DNA from: Streptomyces ochraceiscleroticus
GTDB lineage: Bacteria; Actinomycetota; Actinomycetes; Streptomycetales; Streptomycetaceae
Assembly (NCBI RefSeq): GCF_000720485.1
Contig: NZ_JOAX01000012.1
Span: 124,001 to 188,000, forward strand
Length of the DNA stretch: 64,000 bases
Direction: 5' to 3'
Within the stretch, counting starts at the first letter, position 1. Each line of letters begins with the position of its first letter. Positions 8,673 to 17,694 of this stretch are shown here, one piece after another. Both the position numbers and the translations under genes were made by a program. The notes beneath the pieces were generated by a model. It saw only the letters and a list, made by a program, of their open reading frames with translations, made no database searches and was not told the DNA's origin.

Positions 8673-10396
8673 CGGGCACCCCCGAGATGATCCGGCAGCG
8701 TTTCCCCGCCCACACCGGAGACATGCGTCTCGGACAGGGCGTCCGCGAGCGCGTCGGGGAGCGTCACGGTGAACCGTGCGCCGCCGCCCGGCCGGTCGTC
8801 CACCTCGGCGCCGCCCCCGTAGCGCTCGGCCAGCCGCCGCACGAGGACCAGCCCGATACCGCGCTGCCCGTGTGCCGGCGGCTCCTTCGTCGTCCAGCCC
8901 TCCGTGAAGATCTCCTGGCGCCGTTCGCGCGGCACACCGGGGCCGTTGTCGCTGACCCGCACGGTCGCCGTGCGGCCCTCGGCGCGCACCTCCACCTCGA
9001 CCTGTCCGTCCCGCCCGCCGGCCGCCGCGTCCAGCGCGTTGTCGACCAGATTGCCGACCACCGTGACGAGGCCGTGCGGGTCGACCACCCGGTCCGGCAG
9101 CCGGGTCGCCGGCGCGATGCTCAGCGAGACGCCGCGCTCGGCGGCGACGGTCGCCTTCCCCACCAGCAGCGCCGCCAGCAACGGGTCGTGCACGCGCTCG
9201 GTGACCTGCTCGGCGGTCGCCCGGTGCACGCCGACCGCGTGCGTCACGAACTCCACCGCTTCCTCGTACAGCCCCAGTTCCAGCAGCCCGAGGAGGGTGT
9301 GCAGCCGGTTGGCGTGCTCGTGGTCCTGGGCGCGCAACGCATCGATCAGCCCCCGCGTACCGTCCAGCTCGCGGCCCAGTCGCTCCAGCTCCGTACGGTC
9401 CCGCAGGGTGACCACGGCGCCGCCGTCGTCGGTCGGCATCCGGTTGGCCACCAGGACCCGCTGTCCGCTGACGGTGAGCAGGTCGGCGCCGGAGGCCCGG
9501 CCCGCCAGCACGTCCGTCGTCCGGCCCGGCGGCAGCACGGTGTCCAGGGGGCGGCCGGTGTCCTCCGTACGCAGGTCGAGCAGCCGCTGCGCCTCGTCGT
9601 TCATCAGCCGGATGCGCCCGTGCCGGTCCAGCGCGACGAACCCCTCGCGGATCCCGTGCAGCATGGCCTCGCGCTCGGCGAGCAGCGCGGAGATGTCGGA
9701 GAAGGCCAGGTCGTGGGTGCGGCGCTGGAGCCGGCGCGCGACGAGGTACGCGGCCAGCGCGCCCACGGCGAGCGCGCCGCCCGCGTACGCCAGCAGGTCG
9801 GGCACGGTCGACAGCAGCCGTTGCTGCACGCTCTCGTACGCGATGCCGACCGAGACGGCACCGACGATGCTGCCGTGGTCGTTCCGCAGCGGGACCTTGC
9901 CCCGTGCCGAGCGGCCGAGGGTGCCCTCGTCGATCTGCATGACCTCCCGGCCGGAGAGGGCGGCGCTGGGGTCGGTGGAGACGTGCCGGCCGATCTCGTC
10001 CGGGTCGGTGTGCGACCAGCGCACGCCGTGCTCGTCCATGATCACGATGTACTCGGCGCCGGTGGCCCGGCGGATCCGCTCGGCGGCCGCCTGGACCGGG
10101 CCGCCGGGGGAGGGGCGGGACGCCTCCAGCGCGTCGTCCAGGCGCGGCTGGGCGGCGGTGGTCTGCGCGATGGCCAGGGCGCGGCGCATGGCCTGGTCAT
10201 CGAGCTGTGCGCTGAGCGGCGCGAGGAAGAGGCCGGTCGCCAGCGCGGTCACACCGGCGGCGATGGCGAGCTGCACGAGCAGGACCTGCGCGAACACGCG
10301 GCGCGGCCAGCGCAGCCGCAGCCGGGGCCGGCCGCCGCCGCGCGGCTCACCGGCCGTGCCGGGCCCGCTCGCCCTCTCCTCGCCGTTGTCGCCCAT
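8669..10396 (-). CDS. CitA/DcuS-type sensor histidine kinase
   Basis: 575 residues. A proline/arginine-rich cytoplasmic start is followed by a membrane helix (about 34-56), an extracytoplasmic sensor of the PAS-like CitA type (about 57-190), a second helix (about 205-225), a cytoplasmic PAS domain, and the unusual H-box AQDHEHANRLHTLLGLLELG typical of the DcuS/CitA group. The ATPase lobe shows NLVDNALDA, DNGPGVP and GIGLVLVRRL. It forms an operon with the response regulator. Likely ligand is an extracellular carboxylate. Confidence 0.92.
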   Translation of the reverse strand: MGDNGEERASGPGTAGEPRGGGRPRLRLRWPRRVFAQVLLVQLAIAAGVTALATGLFLAPLSAQLDDQAMRRALAIAQTTAAQPRLDDALEASRPSPGGPVQAAAERIRRATGAEYIVIMDEHGVRWSHTDPDEIGRHVSTDPSAALSGREVMQIDEGTLGRSARGKVPLRNDHGSIVGAVSVGIAYESVQQRLLSTVPDLLAYAGGALAVGALAAYLVARRLQRRTHDLAFSDISALLAEREAMLHGIREGFVALDRHGRIRLMNDEAQRLLDLRTEDTGRPLDTVLPPGRTTDVLAGRASGADLLTVSGQRVLVANRMPTDDGGAVVTLRDRTELERLGRELDGTRGLIDALRAQDHEHANRLHTLLGLLELGLYEEAVEFVTHAVGVHRATAEQVTERVHDPLLAALLVGKATVAAERGVSLSIAPATRLPDRVVDPHGLVTVVGNLVDNALDAAAGGRDGQVEVEVRAEGRTATVRVSDNGPGVPRERRQEIFTEGWTTKEPPAHGQRGIGLVLVRRLAERYGGGAEVDDRPGGGARFTVTLPDALADALSETHVSGVGGETLPDHLGGAR

Positions 10397-10542
10397 ACGA
10401 ACGAACAGTAAGCGGGGTGGCGGTGGCTCGGGTAATCGCCGGGCCCGCGCGCTCGCCGACGGCCCCGCCGAAAGTTATCCACAGGCGGCCGCGGCCGGGC
10501 GGAATCGTTCTAATCTTCAGTCGTGGTCACAGAACGTGACGA

Positions 10543-11481
10543 TCATGTGGCGGCGATGACGGGGGTGAGCGCAGTGATGTCTGTGACGGACATGAGCGCC
10601 GGAGGGATGGCGGAGGCTCCGCAGCTGGCCGGGGCGGCGGTGTCGCCGGCGCGCTGCTCGACGGTGACGCGCCAGGCGCGGCCGTCGGCGTGGGCGAGCG
10701 TGAGGGTCCAGGAGGGAGGCGTGCCCTCGCCGGAGGAGTGGCCCTCGGTCCCGGTGACGTCGAGGGCGTCGGCGCGGTCCTCGCCGATCAGATCGCGGAC
10801 CGCGAGGTCGGCGGCCTGCGCCGGGCGGTCCCAGGTGGAGCGGCCGCGGCAGTGGTCGGTGACCACCCGGCCCTCGCGCGCCGCGACGACGGCGTCCTGG
10901 ACGAGCGGCGCCTCCGCCCGGCCGTATGCGTATCCGTACGGCAGCACGAAGAGCGTGGGGGAGAAGCGATGACCACCGATGTGCGTGACCTCCCACGCCT
11001 CCATGCCGTCCGCCGCAAGCTCCGCGGCGAGCGGCCGGCCCAGCACGGCACAGCAGCGGTCGCGCTTGCCGTTGGTGCACACCAGGACCGGCGGCCGGCC
11101 CGTGTACGGCTCCCAGAGACCGCCGTGTGCGCCCGCGCCCAGCGCCGCGAAGTCCAGGTGGAGGAGCGTGCCGGGGTCGGCGATCCGTGCCGTGCGGATC
11201 CAGGAGCGGCCGGGGGCGGTGTGCGCGAGGAAGACCCGGCGCGGCGTGTTCGCCCCGCGGTCGGCGTGCCGGCCGGGACGGCGGATCAGGGCGACGCGTA
11301 CGCCGGTGTCCGCGGCGGCTGCCTCCAGGGCACGGCCGACGGCCGGGTCGAGATGGCTGTCGGTGAGTGCTTGGGCACCCCAGGGGCCGCTCTGCTCGAC
11401 GAGCAGCCAGGTCCGGGCGGTGGCCGCCGTGCCGGCCAGGGGTTCGGCCGCTGTGCGGGAAGCGGTTGCGCAGGTACTCAC
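10543..11481 (-). CDS. Sucrase/ferredoxin-like family protein, predicted iron-regulated
   Basis: 312 residues from a GTG at 11481. Contains the family core VLVCTNGKRDRCCAVLGRPL and VTHIGGHRFSPTLFVLPYG, a thioredoxin-like ferredoxin fold with cysteines that could hold an Fe-S cluster. The family is named for weak sucrase similarity; it is not a proven sugar enzyme. There is no ribosome-binding site. A TAGGCT box ends seven bases before the start codon, so the mRNA is probably leaderless, and a DtxR-type iron box covers that -10 element. Iron-repressed expression and a role in iron or siderophore redox handling are inferred. Confidence 0.82.
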   Translation of the reverse strand: MSTCATASRTAAEPLAGTAATARTWLLVEQSGPWGAQALTDSHLDPAVGRALEAAAADTGVRVALIRRPGRHADRGANTPRRVFLAHTAPGRSWIRTARIADPGTLLHLDFAALGAGAHGGLWEPYTGRPPVLVCTNGKRDRCCAVLGRPLAAELAADGMEAWEVTHIGGHRFSPTLFVLPYGYAYGRAEAPLVQDAVVAAREGRVVTDHCRGRSTWDRPAQAADLAVRDLIGEDRADALDVTGTEGHSSGEGTPPSWTLTLAHADGRAWRVTVEQRAGDTAAPASCGASAIPPALMSVTDITALTPVIAAT

Positions 11482-11500
11482 ATAGGTGAGCCTAACCTGA
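11482..11500 (-). promoter_or_regulatory. DtxR/DmdR-type iron box overlapping the -10 region
   Basis: Read on the minus strand, TCAGGTTAGGCTCACCTAT matches the actinobacterial iron-box consensus TTAGGTTAGGCTAACCTAA at 16 of 19 positions. It lies directly against the GTG start at 11481 and contains the TAGGCT -10 box (11494-11489). Confidence 0.8.
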
Positions 11501-11836
11501 GGACCGCGGCGCCGACGGGTGGCGGGGCGGCAATGGCCTGTCCTCGCCGGAGTGCTTCGCATTTCCTCCGCCGTCGGTCCCCTGCCGGGCAGCCTGCCGG
11601 TGGAGCCGATGCCTGCCGCGCATCCGGCGAGGATCGGCGTGGCGCGGGAGCCGGACGGGGCGCCAATATCCTGGAACAGGCGACGGGCCTGAAGATCGTC
11701 CAGGTCTTCCGGACAGCAGTCCGCTCCGTAGCGACCGCTGCCTGCCGGGTCCGTGCCCGCCACGCTCGATCGATGTACGCCGCGGCCGAGGCTGGCAGGC
11801 GTACGCGGACCGACCGGACACGCTGGAGGCGCCCCC
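11501..11836. other. Intergenic region upstream of the CobW-family gene
   Basis: Divergent gap with no credible gene. The GGAGG ribosome-binding site of the CobW-type gene is at 11825-11829. I looked for a Zur-type palindrome, which often controls COG0523 genes, and did not see one. Confidence 0.4.
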
Positions 11837-13228
11837 TTGACCAGTACGCAGCACGCGGCCACTCCTGGCCCGGCCACTCCGGCCGCGGCCACCCGTGCCC
11901 GGAATGCCCGGGAGCAGGCGGCCGTCCGGGAGGCGGCGGGCCCGGCCCCGACCTCGATCCCGCCCCCGATCCCGGGCCCGGCTCCGGACTCGGTCCCGAC
12001 CGCCGGGGACTCCGTGCCGCGGCAGATCCCGGTCGTCGTGCTCGCCGGGTTCCTCGGGTCCGGCAAGACCACCCTGCTCAATCACCTGCTGAGCCGGAGC
12101 GGTGGCACCCGGATCGGAGCGGTCGTCAACGACTTCGGGGCGATCGAGATCGACGCGATGCTGGTCGCGGGCCAGGTCGACTCGATGGTGTCGCTGGGGA
12201 ACGGCTGCCTGTGCTGCGCGGTCGACACGAGCGAGCTGGACACGTATCTGGAGCGGCTGGCGCGCCCCTCCTCCCACATCGACGTCATCGTCATCGAAGC
12301 CAGCGGCCTGGCCGAGCCGCAAGAGCTCATCCGGATGATCCTGGCGAGCGAGAGCGACCGGATCGTGTACGGCGGGCTGGTCGAGGTGGTCGACGCGGCG
12401 GAGTTCGAGGGCACGCGCGCCCGCCACCCGGAGCTGGACCGGCACCTGGGCATCGCGGACCTGGTGGTCCTCAACAAGGCCGACCGGATCGGCGACGCGC
12501 AGCGGGCGGAGCTGCTGGGCACCCTCGGTGAGCTGGCGCCCGGTACGCCCGTCGTGCCCGCGACGTACGGGCGCATCGATCCGGAGCTGCTCTTCGAGCG
12601 CCGGCCCCGGGAAGGCGTGGCCGAGGGACAGCTCTCCTTCGAGGACCTGCTCAGGGAGGAGGCCGAGCACGAGGAACACGAGCACGCCGCGCACGAGGAG
12701 TGTGCGGCGCATGAGGGGAGTGCCGACGGCGAGAGCTGTGAGGGACACGGACACCGATACGGGCACCGGCGTCATCTGCACGCCGGATACGACACCGTGG
12801 AGTTCACCTCGGCCGAGCCGATGCACCCACGGCGGTTGATGGAGTTCCTGGACGCGCGGCCTGCCGGGCTGTACCGCATCAAGGGGTTCGTGCACTTCGG
12901 TGTGGAGGGGAGCGGACAGAAGTTCACCGTGCACGCGGTGGGTGGTTTTCTGCGGTTCTACCCCGGAGCGTGGGCCGAGGGGGAGGAGCGGCTGACGCAG
13001 CTCGTGCTCATCGGGTCCGGTATCGACGCGCCGGCGCTGCGGAAGGAGCTGGACGCCTGCCGCGACACCGCGCCCGAGGAGACCGACCCGCACACGATGT
13101 GGGGAGTGCTGAGGTACGTACCGTCCATCGCGTCCGACGAGGAACCGGATGCGACGGAGGAGGACGAGGCATTCGCGGCGGACGTCAGGGAGGAATTCAC
13201 AGCAGAGGCGCCCGCGGAGGAGGCGTAG
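11837..13228 (+). CDS. CobW/COG0523-family G3E GTPase, putative metallochaperone
   Basis: 463 residues from a TTG at 11837 with GGAGG seven bases upstream. After about 65 disordered Pro/Ala-rich residues comes the GTPase domain: Walker A GFLGSGKTTLLNHLL, the metal-binding GNGCLCC motif (CxCC), SGLAEP, and the base-recognition motif NKAD. A linker near residues 275-315 is rich in His, Glu and Cys (EHEEHEHAAHEEC, then GHGHRYGHRRHLHAG) and precedes the CobW C-terminal domain and an acidic tail. The family delivers Zn, Co, Ni or Fe to client enzymes; the histidine-rich linker suggests Zn or Ni. No metal-specific operator or client gene is visible. Monocistronic, convergent with parC. Confidence 0.88.
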   Translation: MTSTQHAATPGPATPAAATRARNAREQAAVREAAGPAPTSIPPPIPGPAPDSVPTAGDSVPRQIPVVVLAGFLGSGKTTLLNHLLSRSGGTRIGAVVNDFGAIEIDAMLVAGQVDSMVSLGNGCLCCAVDTSELDTYLERLARPSSHIDVIVIEASGLAEPQELIRMILASESDRIVYGGLVEVVDAAEFEGTRARHPELDRHLGIADLVVLNKADRIGDAQRAELLGTLGELAPGTPVVPATYGRIDPELLFERRPREGVAEGQLSFEDLLREEAEHEEHEHAAHEECAAHEGSADGESCEGHGHRYGHRRHLHAGYDTVEFTSAEPMHPRRLMEFLDARPAGLYRIKGFVHFGVEGSGQKFTVHAVGGFLRFYPGAWAEGEERLTQLVLIGSGIDAPALRKELDACRDTAPEETDPHTMWGVLRYVPSIASDEEPDATEEDEAFAADVREEFTAEAPAEEA

Positions 13229-13290
13229 AGGTACACGCGGCGGAGGCATAAGCGACAGCCCGAGCCACGAACACCAAGCCCCCGGACCCC

Positions 13291-13323
13291 GGCGCCGCAC
13301 GCCACCGAAGTGCGTACGGCGCC
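13291..13323. terminator. Hairpin between cobW-type gene and parC (first)
   Basis: GGCGCCG (13291-13297) pairs with CGGCGCC (13317-13323); inner ACGC/GCGT pairing with one mismatch. Could serve both convergent genes. Confidence 0.65.
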
Positions 13324-13341
13324 GAGAACCGGGCCAGGACG

Positions 13342-13370
13342 GAGGCGCCCCCCCTGCCGGACGGCGCCTC
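13342..13370. terminator. Hairpin between cobW-type gene and parC (second)
   Basis: GAGGCGCC (13342-13349) pairs perfectly with GGCGCCTC (13363-13370); 17 nt beyond the parC stop on the minus strand. Confidence 0.7.
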
Positions 13371-13386
13371 ACTCGGGAAAACGTCC

Positions 13387-15855
13387 CTAAACCGGCCCCG
13401 CCACCGTGGCCACCCGCTTCGTGAGCGGAATGCCCGAGCCGTCGCGGCGCGGGTCCGGGTCCGGGAGCGGTACCGGGCTGCCCTTGGCGTCCGCGGCGCG
13501 GGCCGGGGCGGCGCCGGCCCAGGCCAGGGTGAGATGGTCCTCGCCCTTCAGGAAGCGCTGGCAGCGGACGCCGCCGGTCGCCCGGCCCTTGCGCGGGTAC
13601 TGATCGAAGGGAGTGAGCTTGGCGGTGCTGATGGAGTCGTCCAGCGTGCCGTGCGAGCCGGAGACGGTGAAGACCACCGCGTCGGCGGCCGGGTCGACGG
13701 CGGTGAAGGAGATGACCTTCGCGCCGGCGGCGAGCTTGATGCCGGCCATGCCGCCGGCGGCGCGGCCCTGCGGACGTACCTGCGCGGCCGGGTAGCGGAG
13801 CAGTTGGGCCTCGTCGCTGATGAAGACCAGGTCCTCCTCGCCGGTACGCAGCTCGACGGCGCCGACGACGCGGTCACCGTCCCTGAGGGAGATGACCTCC
13901 AACTCCTCCTTGTTGGCCGGGTAGTCCGGCACCACTCTCTTGACCACGCCCTGTTCCGTGCCGAGGGCGAGGCCGGGTGAGGATTCGTCGAGGGTGGTCA
14001 GGCAGACCAGCTCCTCGCCGTCGTCGAGGGTGAGGAACTCGGAAATCTTCGCGCCGCCGGACAGGCTGGGGGTGGCGGCCGTCTCCGGCAATTGCGGCAG
14101 GTCGATGACCGATAGCCGCAGCAGCCGCCCGGCGGAGGTGACCGCGCCGACCTCGGCGCGTGCCGTGGCCGGGACGGCGGAGACGATGACGTCGTGCTTG
14201 GCGCGCTTGGCGTCGGTGTCGAAGGAGCCCTCGCCGCCCGCCGTACGCGCCAGCAGCCCCGTGGAGGACAGCAGGACGCGGCAGGGGTCGTCGGCGACCT
14301 CCAGCGGCACCGCGGCGGCCGCGGCCGCGCCGGAGGACTCCAGCAGGACCGTGCGGCGCTCGCTGCCGTACTTCTTGGCGACCGAGGCCAGTTCGGAGGA
14401 GACCAGCTTGCGCAGCTCGGCGTCGGAATCGAGGATCTTGGTCAGCTTCTCGATGTCGGCGCGGAGGGTGTCGCGCTCGGACTCCAGCTCGATGCGGTCG
14501 AACTTGGTGAGGCGGCGCAGCGGGGTGTCGAGGATGTACTGCGTCTGGATGTCGCTCAGCCCGAAGCGCTCGATCAGCCGCTGCTTGGCCTCCGCGCTGT
14601 TCTCGCTGGAGCGGATGAGGCGGATGACCTCGTCGATGTCGACCAGCGCGGTGAGCAGGCCCTCGACGAGGTGGAGGCGGTCGCGCTTCTTGCCGCGGCG
14701 GAACTCGCTCCGCCGCCGTACGACCGTGAAGCGGTGGTCGACATAGACCTCCAGGAGCTCCTTCAGGCCCAGCGTCAGCGGCTGGCCGTCGACCAGCGCG
14801 ACGTTGTTGATGCCGAAGGACTCCTCCATGGGAGTGAGCTTGTACAGCGTCTCCAGGACGGCTTCGGGGTTGAAGCCGTTCTTGATCTCGATGACCAGGC
14901 GGAGGCCGTGCTCGCGGTCGGTGAGGTCCTTGACGTCCGCGATGCCCTGCAGCTTCTTCGAGCCGACCAGGTCCTTGATCTTGGAGATGACCTTCTCGGG
15001 GCCGACCGTGAAGGGCAGTTCGGTGACGACCAGGCCCTTGCGGCGCGCCGTGACGTTCTCGACCGAGACGGTGGCGCGGATCTTGAAGCTGCCGCGGCCC
15101 TTCTCGTACGCGTCCCGGACACCGCCGAGGCCGACGATGCGGCCGCCCGTGGGCAGGTCGGGGCCCGGGACGTACCGCATCAGCGTTTCGAGATCGGCGT
15201 TCGGGTGCTTGATGAGGTGCCGGGCGGCGGCGATGACCTCGCCGAGGTTGTGCGGCGGCATGTTCGTCGCCATGCCCACCGCGATGCCGGAGGCGCCGTT
15301 GACAAGGAGGTTCGGATACGCCGCCGGGAGGGCGACGGGCTCCTGCTCCTGGCCGTCGTAGTTCGGTTGGAAGTCGACGGTGTCCTCGTCGATGGACTCC
15401 GTCATCAGGGATGTCGCGGAGTCCATCCGGCACTCGGTGTACCGCATGGCCGCCGGCGGGTCGTCGTTCCCCAGCGAACCGAAGTTGCCGTGGCCGTCGA
15501 CCAGCGGCAGCCGCATGGAGAAGGGCTGCGCCATGCGCACCAGCGCGTCGTAGATCGACGCGTCGCCGTGCGGGTGGAGCTTACCCATGACCTCGCCGAC
15601 GACGCGGGCGCACTTCACGTATCCGCGATCGGGGCGCAGGCCCATCTCGTTCATTTGGTACAGGATGCGGCGGTGTACGGGCTTGAGGCCGTCGCGTGCG
15701 TCGGGCAGGGCGCGCGAGTAGATGACCGAATACGCGTACTCCAGGAAGGAACCCTGCATCTCATCGACGACGTCGATGTCGAGGATCCGCTCCTCGAAGT
15801 CCTGGGGCTCCGGTGTGCCCCCTGACGGCGGGGTCTTCGTGCTGCGGCGGGCCAT
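13387..15855 (-). CDS. parC: DNA topoisomerase IV subunit A (ParC)
   Basis: Breakage-reunion subunit, partner of ParE at 3184-5304. 822 residues. The winged-helix/tower part starts [20 protein letters not shown], with [12 protein letters not shown] and the active-site tyrosine in [10 protein letters not shown]. The quinolone-determining segment reads [17 protein letters not shown], with Ala at the position of E. coli GyrA Ser83. The C-terminal beta-propeller part spans about residues 520-800. No canonical GyrA box was seen, which favours ParC over GyrA. Monocistronic, with bidirectional terminators behind it. Confidence 0.93.
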   Translation of the reverse strand: MARRSTKTPPSGGTPEPQDFEERILDIDVVDEMQGSFLEYAYSVIYSRALPDARDGLKPVHRRILYQMNEMGLRPDRGYVKCARVVGEVMGKLHPHGDASIYDALVRMAQPFSMRLPLVDGHGNFGSLGNDDPPAAMRYTECRMDSATSLMTESIDEDTVDFQPNYDGQEQEPVALPAAYPNLLVNGASGIAVGMATNMPPHNLGEVIAAARHLIKHPNADLETLMRYVPGPDLPTGGRIVGLGGVRDAYEKGRGSFKIRATVSVENVTARRKGLVVTELPFTVGPEKVISKIKDLVGSKKLQGIADVKDLTDREHGLRLVIEIKNGFNPEAVLETLYKLTPMEESFGINNVALVDGQPLTLGLKELLEVYVDHRFTVVRRRSEFRRGKKRDRLHLVEGLLTALVDIDEVIRLIRSSENSAEAKQRLIERFGLSDIQTQYILDTPLRRLTKFDRIELESERDTLRADIEKLTKILDSDAELRKLVSSELASVAKKYGSERRTVLLESSGAAAAAAVPLEVADDPCRVLLSSTGLLARTAGGEGSFDTDAKRAKHDVIVSAVPATARAEVGAVTSAGRLLRLSVIDLPQLPETAATPSLSGGAKISEFLTLDDGEELVCLTTLDESSPGLALGTEQGVVKRVVPDYPANKEELEVISLRDGDRVVGAVELRTGEEDLVFISDEAQLLRYPAAQVRPQGRAAGGMAGIKLAAGAKVISFTAVDPAADAVVFTVSGSHGTLDDSISTAKLTPFDQYPRKGRATGGVRCQRFLKGEDHLTLAWAGAAPARAADAKGSPVPLPDPDPRRDGSGIPLTKRVATVAGPV

Positions 15856-16299
15856 CGCGGCTGCGGCTCCTTCGCTCGAACTCTGCTTCGCTTACGGCTA
15901 CGGCGTCTGCTGGACCGGCAGGTCGGCGCGGTGCTCGCGTCCCCTGCCGGGGCAGGCCCGACGGCTGAGTCTGCCGGGATCTGCCGTGCTCCGTCGCGCT
16001 CAACGGCCGAACCTGTCGCGGACCATTGTGGACCGCCGCACTGACATCGCCGACCGCGACCCGTCCGTAACGCCCCTGCGCACCGGCCGCGGCCCGCCTC
16101 CGGAGCCCCGCGAACGACGGCCGCCAAGTGTCCGGAAACCGCGCGACAGGCGGCGAACACCAGAGCGGAACGCAGGTGCGGAGCACCCCGATCCGGGGAA
16201 TCTCCTTCCGGCGGGGGTGCCGGGCGGGAACTTCGCCAGATGTCGGCGCGCTTGCATACAGTGACAGAACTTCCTCGCAAGCGGATCGAAGGGACGTAC
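15856..16299. other. Divergent promoter region between parC and the M16 peptidase operon
   Basis: 444 bp with no gene I can support. A GAAGGGA ribosome-binding site lies at 16288-16294. No operator or RNA element recognised. Confidence 0.4.
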
Positions 16300-17694
16300 A
16301 TGCCCATGGGTCACACGGCCACAGAACAAGCCGGCTCCGGCGGCCTGACAGCGACCGAGCACCGGCTGGCCAATGGCCTGCGCGTGGTGCTCTCGGAGGA
16401 CCACCTGACCCCCGTCGCGGCGGTCTGCCTGTGGTACGACGTCGGCTCCCGCCACGAGGTGAAGGGCCGCACGGGCCTCGCGCACCTCTTCGAGCACCTG
16501 ATGTTCCAAGGGTCGGCGCAGGTCAAGGGCAACGGTCACTTCGAGCTGGTGCAGGGCGCCGGCGGCTCGCTCAACGGCACCACGAGCTTCGAGCGCACGA
16601 ACTACTTCGAGACCATGCCGGCGCACCAGCTGGAGCTCGCCCTGTGGCTGGAGGCGGACCGGATGGGTTCGCTGCTGGCCGCACTGGACGAGGAGTCGCT
16701 GGAGAACCAGCGCGACGTGGTGAAGAACGAGCGCCGCCAGCGGTACGACAACGTGCCGTACGGCACCGCGTTCGAGAAGCTGACGGCGATGGCCTACCCC
16801 GAGGGCCACCCGTACCACCACACGCCCATCGGGTCCATGGCCGACCTGGACGCCGCCTCCCTGGAGGACGCGCGGAACTTCTTCCGCACGTACTACGCGC
16901 CCAACAACGCCGTGCTGTCCATCGTGGGCGACATCGACCCCGAGCAGACGCTCGCCTGGGTGGAGAAGTACTTCGGGTCCATCCCCGGCCACGACGGCAA
17001 GCAGCCGCCGCGGGACGGCTCGCTGCCCGAGATCATGGGCAAGGAGCTGCGCGAGGTCGTGCACGAAGAGGTTCCCTCGCGCGCCCTCATGGCGGCGTAC
17101 CGGCTGCCGCACGACGGCACCCGTGAGGCTGATGCCGCGGACGTCGCGTTGACGATCCTGGGTGGTGGCGAGTCCTCCCGGCTCTACAACCGCCTGGTGC
17201 GCCGCGACCGCAGCGCCGTCGCGGCGGGCTTCGGCCTGCTGCGCCTGGCGGGCGCGCCCTCGCTGGGCTGGCTGGACGCCAAGACGTCGGCCGGCGTGGA
17301 GGTGTCCGCCATCGAGCGGGCCGTGGACGAGGAGCTGAAGCGCTTCGCCGAGGAGGGCCCGACCGCCGAGGAGATGGAGCGCGCGCAGGCCCAGTTGGAG
17401 CGCGAGTGGCTGGACCGCCTGGAGACGGTCGCCGGGCGCGCGGACGAACTGGCCCGGTACGCGGTGCTGTTCGGCGACCCGCAGCTCGCGCTGAACGCCG
17501 TACAGCGCCTTCTGGACATCACCCCGGAGGAGGTCAAGGCGGTTGCCGCGGCCCGGCTGCGCCCCGACAACCGCGCGGTGCTGGTCTACGAGCCGTCCCG
17601 GCCCGCCGAGGCCGCGGCCGCCGGAGAGCCGGAGCCCGCCGCGGCCGCCGTCCAGAACGAGACCGAGACCAAGACCGAGGAGGCGGCCCAGTGA
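16300..17694 (+). CDS. M16 family zinc metallopeptidase, catalytic subunit
   Basis: 464 residues from an ATG with a close GAAGGGA site. The inverted zinc motif HLFEH (His62-x-x-Glu65-His66) is intact and is followed about 75 residues later by the third ligand region (SLENQRDVVKNERRQRYDN). Two M16 half-domains are visible, then an Ala/Glu-rich C-terminal tail. It overlaps the next gene by four bases (GTGA). M16 proteins often act as heterodimers of an active and an inactive chain, as in mitochondrial processing peptidase. No signal peptide, so probably cytoplasmic. Confidence 0.92.
   Translation: MPMGHTATEQAGSGGLTATEHRLANGLRVVLSEDHLTPVAAVCLWYDVGSRHEVKGRTGLAHLFEHLMFQGSAQVKGNGHFELVQGAGGSLNGTTSFERTNYFETMPAHQLELALWLEADRMGSLLAALDEESLENQRDVVKNERRQRYDNVPYGTAFEKLTAMAYPEGHPYHHTPIGSMADLDAASLEDARNFFRTYYAPNNAVLSIVGDIDPEQTLAWVEKYFGSIPGHDGKQPPRDGSLPEIMGKELREVVHEEVPSRALMAAYRLPHDGTREADAADVALTILGGGESSRLYNRLVRRDRSAVAAGFGLLRLAGAPSLGWLDAKTSAGVEVSAIERAVDEELKRFAEEGPTAEEMERAQAQLEREWLDRLETVAGRADELARYAVLFGDPQLALNAVQRLLDITPEEVKAVAAARLRPDNRAVLVYEPSRPAEAAAAGEPEPAAAAVQNETETKTEEAAQ

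Noticed and set aside
10475..10483. TTATCCACA, an exact DnaA box
   Set aside because: Single copy between two ordinary genes, no cluster of boxes, no dnaA/dnaN nearby; taken as chance.
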